Part shown: positions 1 through 4,975 of the stretch, piece by piece | Layout of the letters: each line of letters begins with the position of its first letter | Numbering within the stretch: the stretch's first letter is position 1 | Assembly (NCBI GenBank): GCA_013911715.1 | Contig: JACEST010000123.1 | Location: forward strand, 1-6,020 | From: Sphingopyxis sp. | GTDB lineage: Bacteria > Pseudomonadota > Alphaproteobacteria > Sphingomonadales > Sphingomonadaceae | Direction of reading: 5' to 3' | Length of the DNA: 6,020 bases | Notes under the pieces: model-generated | What the model saw: only the letters and a program-made list of their open reading frames with translations | The model's database searches: none | Told to the model about the DNA's origin: nothing | Made by a program: the position numbers and the translations under genes

Positions 1-2025
1 CTTCTTGCGCAGCGTCTTGAGCCATTCGCGCAGTTGTGCGGCAAAGGCTGGGCTGTCGAGGACGAGCCAGCCCTCGTCGATGATGATCATGGTCGGAGAG
101 CCGTCGAGCCGGCCTTCGATGCGGTGGAACAGGTAGGACAGCACGGCAGGGGCTGCGGCCGAGCCCGTCAGTCCTTCGGTTTCGAAGGCCTGAAAGCTGG
201 CTTCCCCCAAATGCTCGACCTCGGCATCAAGCAGCCGCCCGAACGGCCCGCCAATGCAATAGGGTGCCAGCGCCTGCTTCAATGCCTGTGACTGCAGGAG
301 CACGGCCAGCCCGGTCAGCGTGCGCTCGGCCATCGGTGCGGTGGCGAGCGAGGTTAGCGCCGACCAGAGATGCTCCTTGGTGGCGGGATCAACCGTCACG
401 CCTTCAGCAGTGAGGATCGCCTGGAGCCACTCGGCTGCCCAGTTGCGCTCCGCCGGTTCGTCGATCCGGGCCAGCGGTTGCAACAACACCGTGCCAGCGC
501 TGTCTTCGGATGAGCCTGAACCGGTCAGCGAATTGCCGAGGTCCTGCCAGTCCCCACCGCATGCGAGCGCCGCTGCCCGGATTGATCCGCCGAAATCGAA
601 AGCAAAGACCTGCGCGCGATCATACCGCTGAAACTGCAGTGCCATCAGTGCCAGCAGCACCGACTTGCCTGCCCCGGTCGGGCCGACGATCAGCGTGTGC
701 CCGACATCGCCAACATGGAGCGAAAACCGGAACGGGGTCGAGCCTTCGGTCCGCGCATAGAATAATGGGGCGGCATTGAAGTGTTCGTCCCGTTCCGGCC
801 CCGCCCACACGGCGGACAGGGGGATCATGTGGGCAAGATTGAGCGTGGAAATCGGCGGTGTCCGGACATTGGCGTAGACATGGCCGGGGAACGATCCGAG
901 CCAGGCTTCGACCGCGTTCATGCCCTCGACGATCACGGTGAAGTCGCGGCCCTGGATGACCTTTTCGACCAGACGCAGCTTTTCGGCTGCCAGCGCCGGA
1001 TCCTCGTCCCATACGGTAACGGTGGCTGTGACATAGGCCTGGCCGACAAAATCCGATCCGAGCTCCTGCAGCGCGGCATCGGCATCGGCGGCCTTGTTCG
1101 AGGCGTCGCTGTCGAGCAGCGTCGATGCCTCGTTGGTCATCACCTCCTTGAGGATCGCAGCCACCGACTTGCGCTTGGCGAACCATTGCCGCCGGATCTT
1201 GGCGGTCAGCTTGGTGGCATCGGTCTTGTCGAGCATCACCGCGCGGGTCGACCAGCGATAGGCAAAGGCGAGCCGGTTGAGCTCGTCAAGCAGCCCAGGG
1301 AAGGTTGCGCTTGGGAAACCCACGACGGTCAGCGTGCGCAGATGCGCGCGACCGAGTCGGGGTTCGAGACCGCCGATGAGCGGTTCGTCGGCGAGCAGGG
1401 CGTCGAGGTGCATCGGCACTTCGGGCACCCGCACCCCGTGGGCTCGCGTCGAGATGCAGCTGTGGAGGTAGGTCAGGGTTTCGCAATCATCGAGCCAGGC
1501 GACCTCGGGCACGAAACCCTCGATCAGCCGCAGCAGCCGGTCGGTGCGGTCGATGAAAAGATCGAGCAGTTCCTTGGGGTTGATGCCCTTTTCGGCCTTG
1601 CCCTCGTAAAGCCAGCTCTCGGCACGCGCGGCGTCTTCGGCGGGCGGCATCCACAAGAGTGTCAGGAAATAGCGGCTCTCGAAATGCGCACCCTCCTCGG
1701 CAAACTGCGCCGCGCGTTCCTGTTCGACCAGCGCTGAGGCCGGATCGGGGAACTCGCTGCCGGGATAGTCCTGCGCAGGACGCCGCACCGCCTCGACGAA
1801 AATCGCCCAGCCCGAACCAAGCCGCCGCAACGCGCTGTTGAGGCGAGCGGTGGTCGCGATCAGTTCGGCGGGCGTGGCACTATCTAGATCGGGTCCGCGG
1901 AAGCTAGCCGAGCGCTGGAAGCTGCCGTCCTTGTTGAGCACGACGCCGGGTGCGACCAGCGCGGCCCAGGGCAGGAAGTCGGCAAGCCGGTCGGCCTTGT
2001 TCCGATATTCGCGAAGCGAGAGCAT
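1..2025 (-). CDS. trbE: TrbE, conjugal transfer ATPase (VirB4 family), C-terminus cut by window edge
   Basis: TrbE is the VirB4-type cytoplasmic ATPase that powers pilus assembly and substrate transfer in P-type conjugative type IV secretion systems. Reading the minus strand from ATG at 2025, I find 675 codons with no stop, running off position 1. Family members are usually a little over 800 residues, so roughly the last 140 are missing. A Walker A motif, GPTGAGKS, lies at residues 448-455 (bases 661-684), preceded by the typical stretch GDVGHTLIV. A Walker B motif, MIIIDEGW, has Asp650 and Glu651 near the left edge. The N-terminus begins MLSLREYRNKADRLADFLPW, typical of TrbE. The start lies 5 nt after the trbD stop, with AGGG and GAGG-like purines upstream. 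No frameshift or internal stop is seen. Family assignment is very secure. Confidence 0.95.
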   Translation of the reverse strand, partial: MLSLREYRNKADRLADFLPWAALVAPGVVLNKDGSFQRSASFRGPDLDSATPAELIATTARLNSALRRLGSGWAIFVEAVRRPAQDYPGSEFPDPASALVEQERAAQFAEEGAHFESRYFLTLLWMPPAEDAARAESWLYEGKAEKGINPKELLDLFIDRTDRLLRLIEGFVPEVAWLDDCETLTYLHSCISTRAHGVRVPEVPMHLDALLADEPLIGGLEPRLGRAHLRTLTVVGFPSATFPGLLDELNRLAFAYRWSTRAVMLDKTDATKLTAKIRRQWFAKRKSVAAILKEVMTNEASTLLDSDASNKAADADAALQELGSDFVGQAYVTATVTVWDEDPALAAEKLRLVEKVIQGRDFTVIVEGMNAVEAWLGSFPGHVYANVRTPPISTLNLAHMIPLSAVWAGPERDEHFNAAPLFYARTEGSTPFRFSLHVGDVGHTLIVGPTGAGKSVLLALMALQFQRYDRAQVFAFDFGGSIRAAALACGGDWQDLGNSLTGSGSSEDSAGTVLLQPLARIDEPAERNWAAEWLQAILTAEGVTVDPATKEHLWSALTSLATAPMAERTLTGLAVLLQSQALKQALAPYCIGGPFGRLLDAEVEHLGEASFQAFETEGLTGSAAAPAVLSYLFHRIEGRLDGSPTMIIIDEGWLVLDSPAFAAQLREWLKTLRKK

Positions 2026-2030
2026 GAGCC

Positions 2031-2306
2031 TCAGACCCTCAGGAAAGTGGGGAAGCGCAGATGCCGCCGCGCGACATCGACGAACTGCGGATCGCGGCGA
2101 GCGGCCCAGACCGAGACCATGTGGCCAAGCGCGAAGATCACCACCCCGGCGATCCACAGTCGCAGGCCCAGCCCGATCGCGGCGGCCAGCGTGGCATTGG
2201 CGATCGCCAGCCCGCGGGGCGCGCCGCCGAGCAGGATATGCTCGGTGAGCGCGCGGTGGACCGGCACGACGTATCCCGGCACGGCCTCGGGCGGGACGGC
2301 ATCCAT
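2031..2306 (-). CDS. trbD: TrbD, small inner-membrane conjugal transfer protein (VirB3 family)
   Basis: TrbD is a small inner-membrane component of the mating-pair-formation apparatus. It is equivalent to VirB3 and works next to the TrbE ATPase. The 91-residue protein starts MDAVPPEAVPGYVVPVHRAL and carries the family's conserved segment around residues 14-35 (VPVHRALTEHILLGGAPRG). Two adjacent hydrophobic helices follow at about residues 33-48 and 50-67, then a basic tail. The ATG at 2306 overlaps the trbC stop by one base (TGATG), which indicates translational coupling. A GGAG lies 10 nt upstream, inside trbC. The same frame stays open upstream to 2726, but that longer reading lies under trbC and part of trbB and is not credible. 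Length and order match alphaproteobacterial trb operons. Confidence 0.93.
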   Translation of the reverse strand: MDAVPPEAVPGYVVPVHRALTEHILLGGAPRGLAIANATLAAAIGLGLRLWIAGVVIFALGHMVSVWAARRDPQFVDVARRHLRFPTFLRV

Positions 2307-2638
2307 CAGATCAGCGCTCCGCCGCCGAACGAGAAGAACGACAGGAAGAAGGACGAAGCGGCAAAGGCGATCGACAGGCCAAAGACGATCTGGATCATCC
2401 GCCGTGCGCCGCCCGATGTGTCGCCGAAGGCCAGCGCGAGGCCGGTGGCGATGATGATCATGACCGCGACGATCTTGGCAACCGGTCCCTGGATCGATTC
2501 CAGGATCGATTGGAGCGGCGCTTCCCACGGCATCGATGAGCCAGCGGCATGGGCGGGCGTTGCGAGCGACAGCGCGACGAACCCGCCCAAGACTGCGGTC
2601 GAAACACGGGTACGGGCGCGGGAAAGGCTCTGGATCAC
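2306..2638 (-). CDS. trbC: TrbC, conjugative pilin precursor (VirB2 family)
   Basis: TrbC is the major subunit of the conjugative pilus. It is exported to the inner membrane, processed, and in the RP4 relative cyclised. The 110-residue precursor has a basic N-terminus (MIQSLSRARTR), a hydrophobic core at about residues 14-26 and an Ala-x-Ala site (AHA, 29-31). Predicted cleavage leaves a 79-residue mature pilin beginning AGSSMPWEAP. Two hydrophobic helices follow at about residues 54-70 and 83-104, separated by a polar loop (GDTSGGARR), as in VirB2/TrbC pilins. The initiator is GTG at 2638, chosen for the strong AAGGAG at 2646-2651 with 7 nt spacing; it overlaps the trbB stop by four bases (GTGA). 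The mature length is close to that of cyclic RP4 pilin, but cyclisation cannot be judged from sequence. Confidence 0.93.
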   Translation of the reverse strand: MIQSLSRARTRVSTAVLGGFVALSLATPAHAAGSSMPWEAPLQSILESIQGPVAKIVAVMIIIATGLALAFGDTSGGARRMIQIVFGLSIAFAASSFFLSFFSFGGGALI

Positions 2639-3618
2639 GGATATTCTCCTTGAGGTTCAGGGGTGATGGGAAGGATCTGGTAGTCGCCTTGGCTATCGAG
2701 CCCGGTGACCTGAGCGAGTTCGGCAAGCCGCCGCCCGGTGCCGTCGCGGACCAGTACGGCGATGACGTCGATGGTCTCGGCGATCAGCGCGCGCGGCACG
2801 GTGACCACGCTTTCCTGGATCAGCTGTTCCATGCGCCGCAGAGTGCCGAGCGCCGAACCGGCATGAATCGTGCCGACCCCGCCGGGATGGCCGGTGCCCC
2901 AGGCTTTGAGCAGGTCGAGCGCTTCCGCGCCGCGCACCTCGCCGATCGGGATGCGGTCAGGCCGCAGCCGCAAGGCGGAGCGGACCAGGTCGGAGAGTGT
3001 CGCTACCCCGTCCTTGGTTCGCAGCGAGACGAGGTTGGGCGCGGCGCATTGCAGCTCGCGCGTGTCCTCAATTAGGACCACACGATCATCGGTTTTCGCG
3101 ACCTCGGCGAGCAGCGCATTGGTAAGCGTGGTCTTGCCGGTGGAAGTGCCGCCGGCGACCAAGATGTTCTTTTGGGCAGCAACAGCAGCAATCAGCGCCT
3201 CAGCCTGCCACCCGGACATGATCTCTGCCGCGACATAATCCGCAAGCGTGAACACAGCGACGGCTGGCTTGCGGATCGCGAAGCTCGGCGCGGCCACTAC
3301 CGGCGGGAGCAGACCCTCGAATCGCTCTCCCGTATCGGGGAGCTCGGCCGACACGCGGGGGGAGCGGGCGTGAACCTCGGCGCCGACATGATGCGCGACC
3401 AGCCGGATGATCCGCTCACCATCGGCAGCGGACATTCCGCTCCCCGTATCGGCGATCCCGGCACCCAGCCGGTCGACCCACAGCCGCCCGTCGGGGTTGA
3501 GCATGACCTCGATGACCGAAGCGTCTTCAAGCCAGGCGGCGATCTCCGTTCCCAAGGCCGTGCGCAACATCCGCGCACCGCGCGATGTTGCCTGGGACTG
3601 GATTGGGATGACGCTCAT
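2635..3618 (-). CDS. trbB: TrbB, conjugal transfer traffic ATPase (VirB11/PulE family)
   Basis: TrbB is the hexameric VirB11-type ATPase at the cytoplasmic face of the type IV secretion channel. From ATG at 3618 the protein has 327 residues, a normal family length. The N-terminal domain carries VMLNPDGRLWVDRLG (about residues 38-52). The ATPase core shows Walker A GGTSTGKTT (156-164), an acidic box VVLIEDTREL (180-189), a Walker B region PIGEVRGAEALDLL, and a His box GTGHPGGVGTIHA (241-253). All catalytic elements are present. An in-frame ATG at 3651 would add 11 residues, but it has no clear Shine-Dalgarno, whereas 3618 has GAGG 6 nt upstream. This is the first trb gene of the cluster; no regulator such as trbA, traI or traR precedes it within the window. 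Confidence 0.96.
   Translation of the reverse strand: MSVIPIQSQATSRGARMLRTALGTEIAAWLEDASVIEVMLNPDGRLWVDRLGAGIADTGSGMSAADGERIIRLVAHHVGAEVHARSPRVSAELPDTGERFEGLLPPVVAAPSFAIRKPAVAVFTLADYVAAEIMSGWQAEALIAAVAAQKNILVAGGTSTGKTTLTNALLAEVAKTDDRVVLIEDTRELQCAAPNLVSLRTKDGVATLSDLVRSALRLRPDRIPIGEVRGAEALDLLKAWGTGHPGGVGTIHAGSALGTLRRMEQLIQESVVTVPRALIAETIDVIAVLVRDGTGRRLAELAQVTGLDSQGDYQILPITPEPQGEYP
2646..2651 (-). promoter_or_regulatory. Strong ribosome binding site for the GTG-started trbC
   Basis: AAGGAG on the minus strand, 7 nt before the GTG at 2638 and embedded in the last codons of trbB. It supports the non-ATG start and suggests high expression of the pilin, which is needed in excess over the ATPases. 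Confidence 0.7.
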
Positions 3619-3817
3619 GGAATGCCTCGTGTCGTCGAGCGCACCGACCATCGGCTGCGCTTGCGAGGCGGATCAAAGAGGCATCAAAACAGTCTATTGC
3701 AACAGGATAATCTGGTCAGCGTAACGTAGCGAAAGGGCAGAAGGAATCGGCTGGTTCCGAGACAAGATGTGTGAAAAAGCTGATCGCGAATGGGCTATGT
3801 TATCCTCCGACCAATAG
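3619..3817. other. Spacer between the metal module and the trb operon
   Basis: This stretch of about 200 bp separates the cysteine-rich gene from trbB and contains no credible gene. By direct count, positions 3661-3780 are about 48% G+C, against roughly 63% in a sample of trbE. It should hold any dedicated trbB promoter and the end of the mer-type transcript. On the minus strand there is a T5 run at 3774-3778, but no stable GC-rich stem directly before it. GCTAT and ATAGC form only a 5-bp arm pair with a long loop just after the upstream stop codon. I cannot name a sigma-70 promoter with confidence; TTGCAA at about 3696-3701 is a weak -35 candidate only. Confidence 0.5.
3625..3628 (-). promoter_or_regulatory. 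Ribosome binding site deciding the trbB start
   Basis: On the minus strand GAGG lies 6 nt before the ATG at 3618. No comparable purine run precedes the alternative in-frame ATG at 3651, so the shorter TrbB is preferred. This is sequence inference only. Confidence 0.6.
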
Positions 3818-4042
3818 CTACCCGCAGCAGTCGGCTTTTGATCCTGTAGCGTTGGCGTGCTGAATCGGCGGGCACGGAACGTCGCCGAACGAACAATAGA
3901 CGCAGCAATGGCCTGCATTCGGCCGCAGGACCGTTCCACAGCCCTTGCAATCGTAGAAAAACTGGCAGGCGTCAGTCGGCATTGTGTCGCTGGACTGATG
4001 GCTGCAGCTCGGACAGGTCAGGGTTGATATGAGTTGGATCAT
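3818..4042 (-). CDS. Small cysteine-rich GDCCVxC-type protein
   Basis: This 74-residue protein of unknown biochemical role has 11 cysteines. It resembles the GDCCVxC domain family, small thiol proteins often found beside mercury genes, some of which carry selenocysteine. Visible motifs are CPSC (10-13), TDACQFFYDCKGCGTVLRP (23-41), the signature as GHCCVYC (44-50), then VPCPPIQ (55-61) and a terminal CCG. The Asp of the signature is His45 here. No signal peptide or membrane segment is seen, so it is probably cytoplasmic. The ATG at 4042 overlaps the merT stop by four bases (ATGA), which decides the start over a GTG at 4051 and implies translational coupling. It occupies the place where merP often sits. 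A role in accepting or handling Hg(II) delivered by MerT is inferred from context. There is no in-frame TGA, so this copy is not a selenoprotein. Confidence 0.85.
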   Translation of the reverse strand: MIQLISTLTCPSCSHQSSDTMPTDACQFFYDCKGCGTVLRPNAGHCCVYCSFGDVPCPPIQHANATGSKADCCG

Positions 4043-4446
4043 GACACCCACCGCATCAGCGCTGGTTCAATCCAACCCCAAATCGCGGCCAAACCAACCA
4101 ATGCGGTTGCCGCAAGCAGAAGGCCAACCGGACGGCGAGGTTGGGCATCCGCTGCGCAGGCGTCACCAGCCGCACACGCCATTTCCCGCTTACGCGACCA
4201 CATCGCCCAAGCGACAGCCAATGCCAAGCCGCTCAGGATCAGCAGCGGCGTTTTCACGGTCGCTAGACCTGCCAGCGTGCTGGCGAACCCGGCGCCGAGC
4301 CCGATCGAGGCAAGGGCCATTGGGAGAACACAGCAGGCGGCAGCCGATGTAACCGCCCCCAGCCCAAGAGCGGTTGCCAGCGATGTGAGACCGCGTAGCG
4401 GCGCAGGCGTTCGCTCGATAGTTTGCTGCTCAAGAATTTGAGCCAT
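4039..4446 (-). CDS. merT: MerT-type mercuric ion transporter
   Basis: MerT is an inner-membrane protein that carries Hg(II) from the periplasm to the cytoplasm through paired cysteines. The 135-residue protein has three hydrophobic helices, at about residues 22-51, 62-83 and 107-125. A vicinal pair, Cys38-Cys39 followed by Pro42 (AACCVLP), lies in the first helix. A second pair, Cys91 and Cys97, sits in the loop after helix 2 (ACAAGDACA). That five-residue spacing matches the ACKPGEVCA loop of classical MerT. The start at 4446 is chosen because GAGGA (4455-4459) lies 8 nt upstream. An in-frame ATG at 4464 would add six residues but has no Shine-Dalgarno and would lie within about 10 nt of the predicted transcript start. 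It diverges from merR. No merP or merA follows. A related metal cannot be excluded. Confidence 0.88.
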   Translation of the reverse strand: MAQILEQQTIERTPAPLRGLTSLATALGLGAVTSAAACCVLPMALASIGLGAGFASTLAGLATVKTPLLILSGLALAVAWAMWSRKREMACAAGDACAADAQPRRPVGLLLAATALVGLAAIWGWIEPALMRWVS

Positions 4447-4454
4447 TCGTTCAT

Positions 4455-4459
4455 TCCTC
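4455..4459 (-). promoter_or_regulatory. Ribosome binding site deciding the merT start
   Basis: GAGGA on the minus strand lies 8 nt before the ATG at 4446. The upstream in-frame ATG at 4464 has no such site, so the shorter protein beginning MAQILEQQT is preferred. Confidence 0.6.
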
Positions 4460-4478
4460 GACATTAGCCAGACTGCTG

Positions 4479-4509
4479 CGTATGCAGTCTACAGTAACTG
4501 TAGAGTCAA
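4479..4509 (-). promoter_or_regulatory. MerR-controlled promoter of the merT operon
   Basis: On the minus strand a -35 box TTGACT (4504-4509, five of six consensus bases) is followed by a 19-bp spacer and a weak -10 CATACG (4479-4484). An over-long 19-20 bp spacer holding the regulator's dyad is the hallmark of MerR-activated promoters, where the metal-bound activator untwists the DNA to realign the two boxes. Transcription would begin near 4472, giving a leader of about 25 nt to the chosen merT start. The -35 and the operator are clear; the exact -10 is less certain. Confidence 0.75.
4488..4504. promoter_or_regulatory. MerR-family operator, 8-bp perfect inverted repeat
   Basis: TCTACAGT-A-ACTGTAGA is a perfect dyad with a single central base. 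It lies between the merR and merT genes and inside the long promoter spacer. One MerR dimer would bind here, repressing and then activating merT and probably damping its own gene on the other strand. Half-site identity (CTACAGT) is clear from sequence; the bound metal is not revealed by it. Confidence 0.85.
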
Positions 4510-4518
4510 GCGGTATCT

Positions 4519-4962
4519 ATGAAGATTGGCCTCCTAGCCAAACGCACTGGAACGAAGATTCAGACCATCCGCTACTATGAGGAGATCGGTCTGTTGCCTG
4601 CTCCAGCACGCACTGAAGGCAATTACCGCATCTATGAGGCAATCCACCTTCGCCGGTTGTCGTTCATTCGCCGCTCGCGCGATCTGGGATTCAGCCTCGA
4701 CGAGACCCGCAAGCTGTTGAGTCTGGCCGAACATAGTGATCGGTCTTGCGCCGAAGTCGAAGCGATCGCTCGTGAGCACCGTACCGCGATTGAGCGCAAG
4801 ATTGCTTACCTTTCGGCTCTGGATCATGAGCTAGAAGCCATCATCAGCCAATGCGGCCAGAGCACTGTGGCCGAGTGCGGCATATTGGATGCCCTTGCCC
4901 CGTCATCTGAATTGATAGGTCATGCGCGGCCTGATCATCATCAGGCCGCGCATCAAACATAG
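4519..4962 (+). CDS. MerR-family metal-responsive transcriptional regulator
   Basis: This is a dimeric metal-sensing regulator that represses and, with metal, activates the divergent merT operon. The 147-residue protein begins with the MerR winged helix-turn-helix: MKIGLLAKRTGTKIQTIRYY (1-20), then EEIGLLPAPART, NYRIY and the RDLGFSLDETRKLL segment (54-67). A long dimerisation helix follows (about 80-110). Three cysteines, Cys77, Cys112 and Cys120, correspond to the metal-binding triad of MerR (82, 117 and 126 in Tn501). The first spacing, 35 residues, is identical; the second is one shorter, nearer to CadR/PbrR-type sensors (ECGILDAL). MerT next door favours Hg(II), but Cd or Pb sensing is possible, so no symbol is given. 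The last 13 or so residues are encoded by a hairpin and look like a non-conserved tail. The ribosome binding site is weak (AAGCGG). Confidence 0.88.
   Translation: MKIGLLAKRTGTKIQTIRYYEEIGLLPAPARTEGNYRIYEAIHLRRLSFIRRSRDLGFSLDETRKLLSLAEHSDRSCAEVEAIAREHRTAIERKIAYLSALDHELEAIISQCGQSTVAECGILDALAPSSELIGHARPDHHQAAHQT
4922..4953. terminator. 14-bp perfect hairpin inside the merR 3' end, possible terminator
   Basis: ATGCGCGGCCTGAT (4922-4935) and ATCAGGCCGCGCAT (4940-4953) are exact reverse complements separated by a 4-nt loop, catc. The stem is GC-rich and should be very stable. It sits just before the merR stop, 22 bp from the end of the convergent PepSY gene, where a two-way terminator is expected. 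Neither strand has a T run after the stem, so it may be a transcript-end stabiliser or a factor-assisted terminator rather than a classical intrinsic one. The repeat is certain; its function is inferred. Confidence 0.5.
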
Positions 4963-4975
4963 TCCGCAACATCGC

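Noticed and set aside
620..1186. A 188-codon minus-strand open frame
   Set aside because: It lies in another frame inside trbE, whose own frame carries Walker motifs and no stop; the product is Arg/Gly-rich and unlike any family.
781..1737. A 318-codon plus-strand open frame
   Set aside because: It is antisense in exact codon register to trbE. High GC keeps the opposite strand open, and the protein has no recognisable domain.
2491..2511. Tandem GGATCGATT repeats 12 bp apart
   Set aside because: They lie within trbC, encode the conserved SILESI segment and are too short to mean more than codon coincidence.
2061..2666. A 201-codon plus-strand open frame
   Set aside because: It lies opposite trbD and trbC, both of which are clear family members with tight overlaps.
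2031..2726. A longer, 231-codon version of trbD
   Set aside because: The extension overlaps all of trbC and the end of trbB in another frame; the ATG at 2306 gives the normal family length and the coupled TGATG junction.
3172..3729. A plus-strand open frame of 185 codons opposite trbB
   Set aside because: It has no domain-like content and is antisense to a conserved ATPase core.
3694..3939. An 81-codon minus-strand frame covering the spacer and the end of the cysteine-rich gene
   Set aside because: It overlaps a recognised gene in another frame, and its sequence has no family resemblance.
3818..4042. Possible selenoprotein, since some GDCCVxC relatives use selenocysteine
   Set aside because: All signature positions are ordinary Cys codons, with no in-frame TGA.
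3619..4975. A mer transposon (Tn21/Tn501-like) with terminal inverted repeats
   Set aside because: No 38-bp type inverted repeats, resolvase, transposase or target duplication could be found around the cassette.
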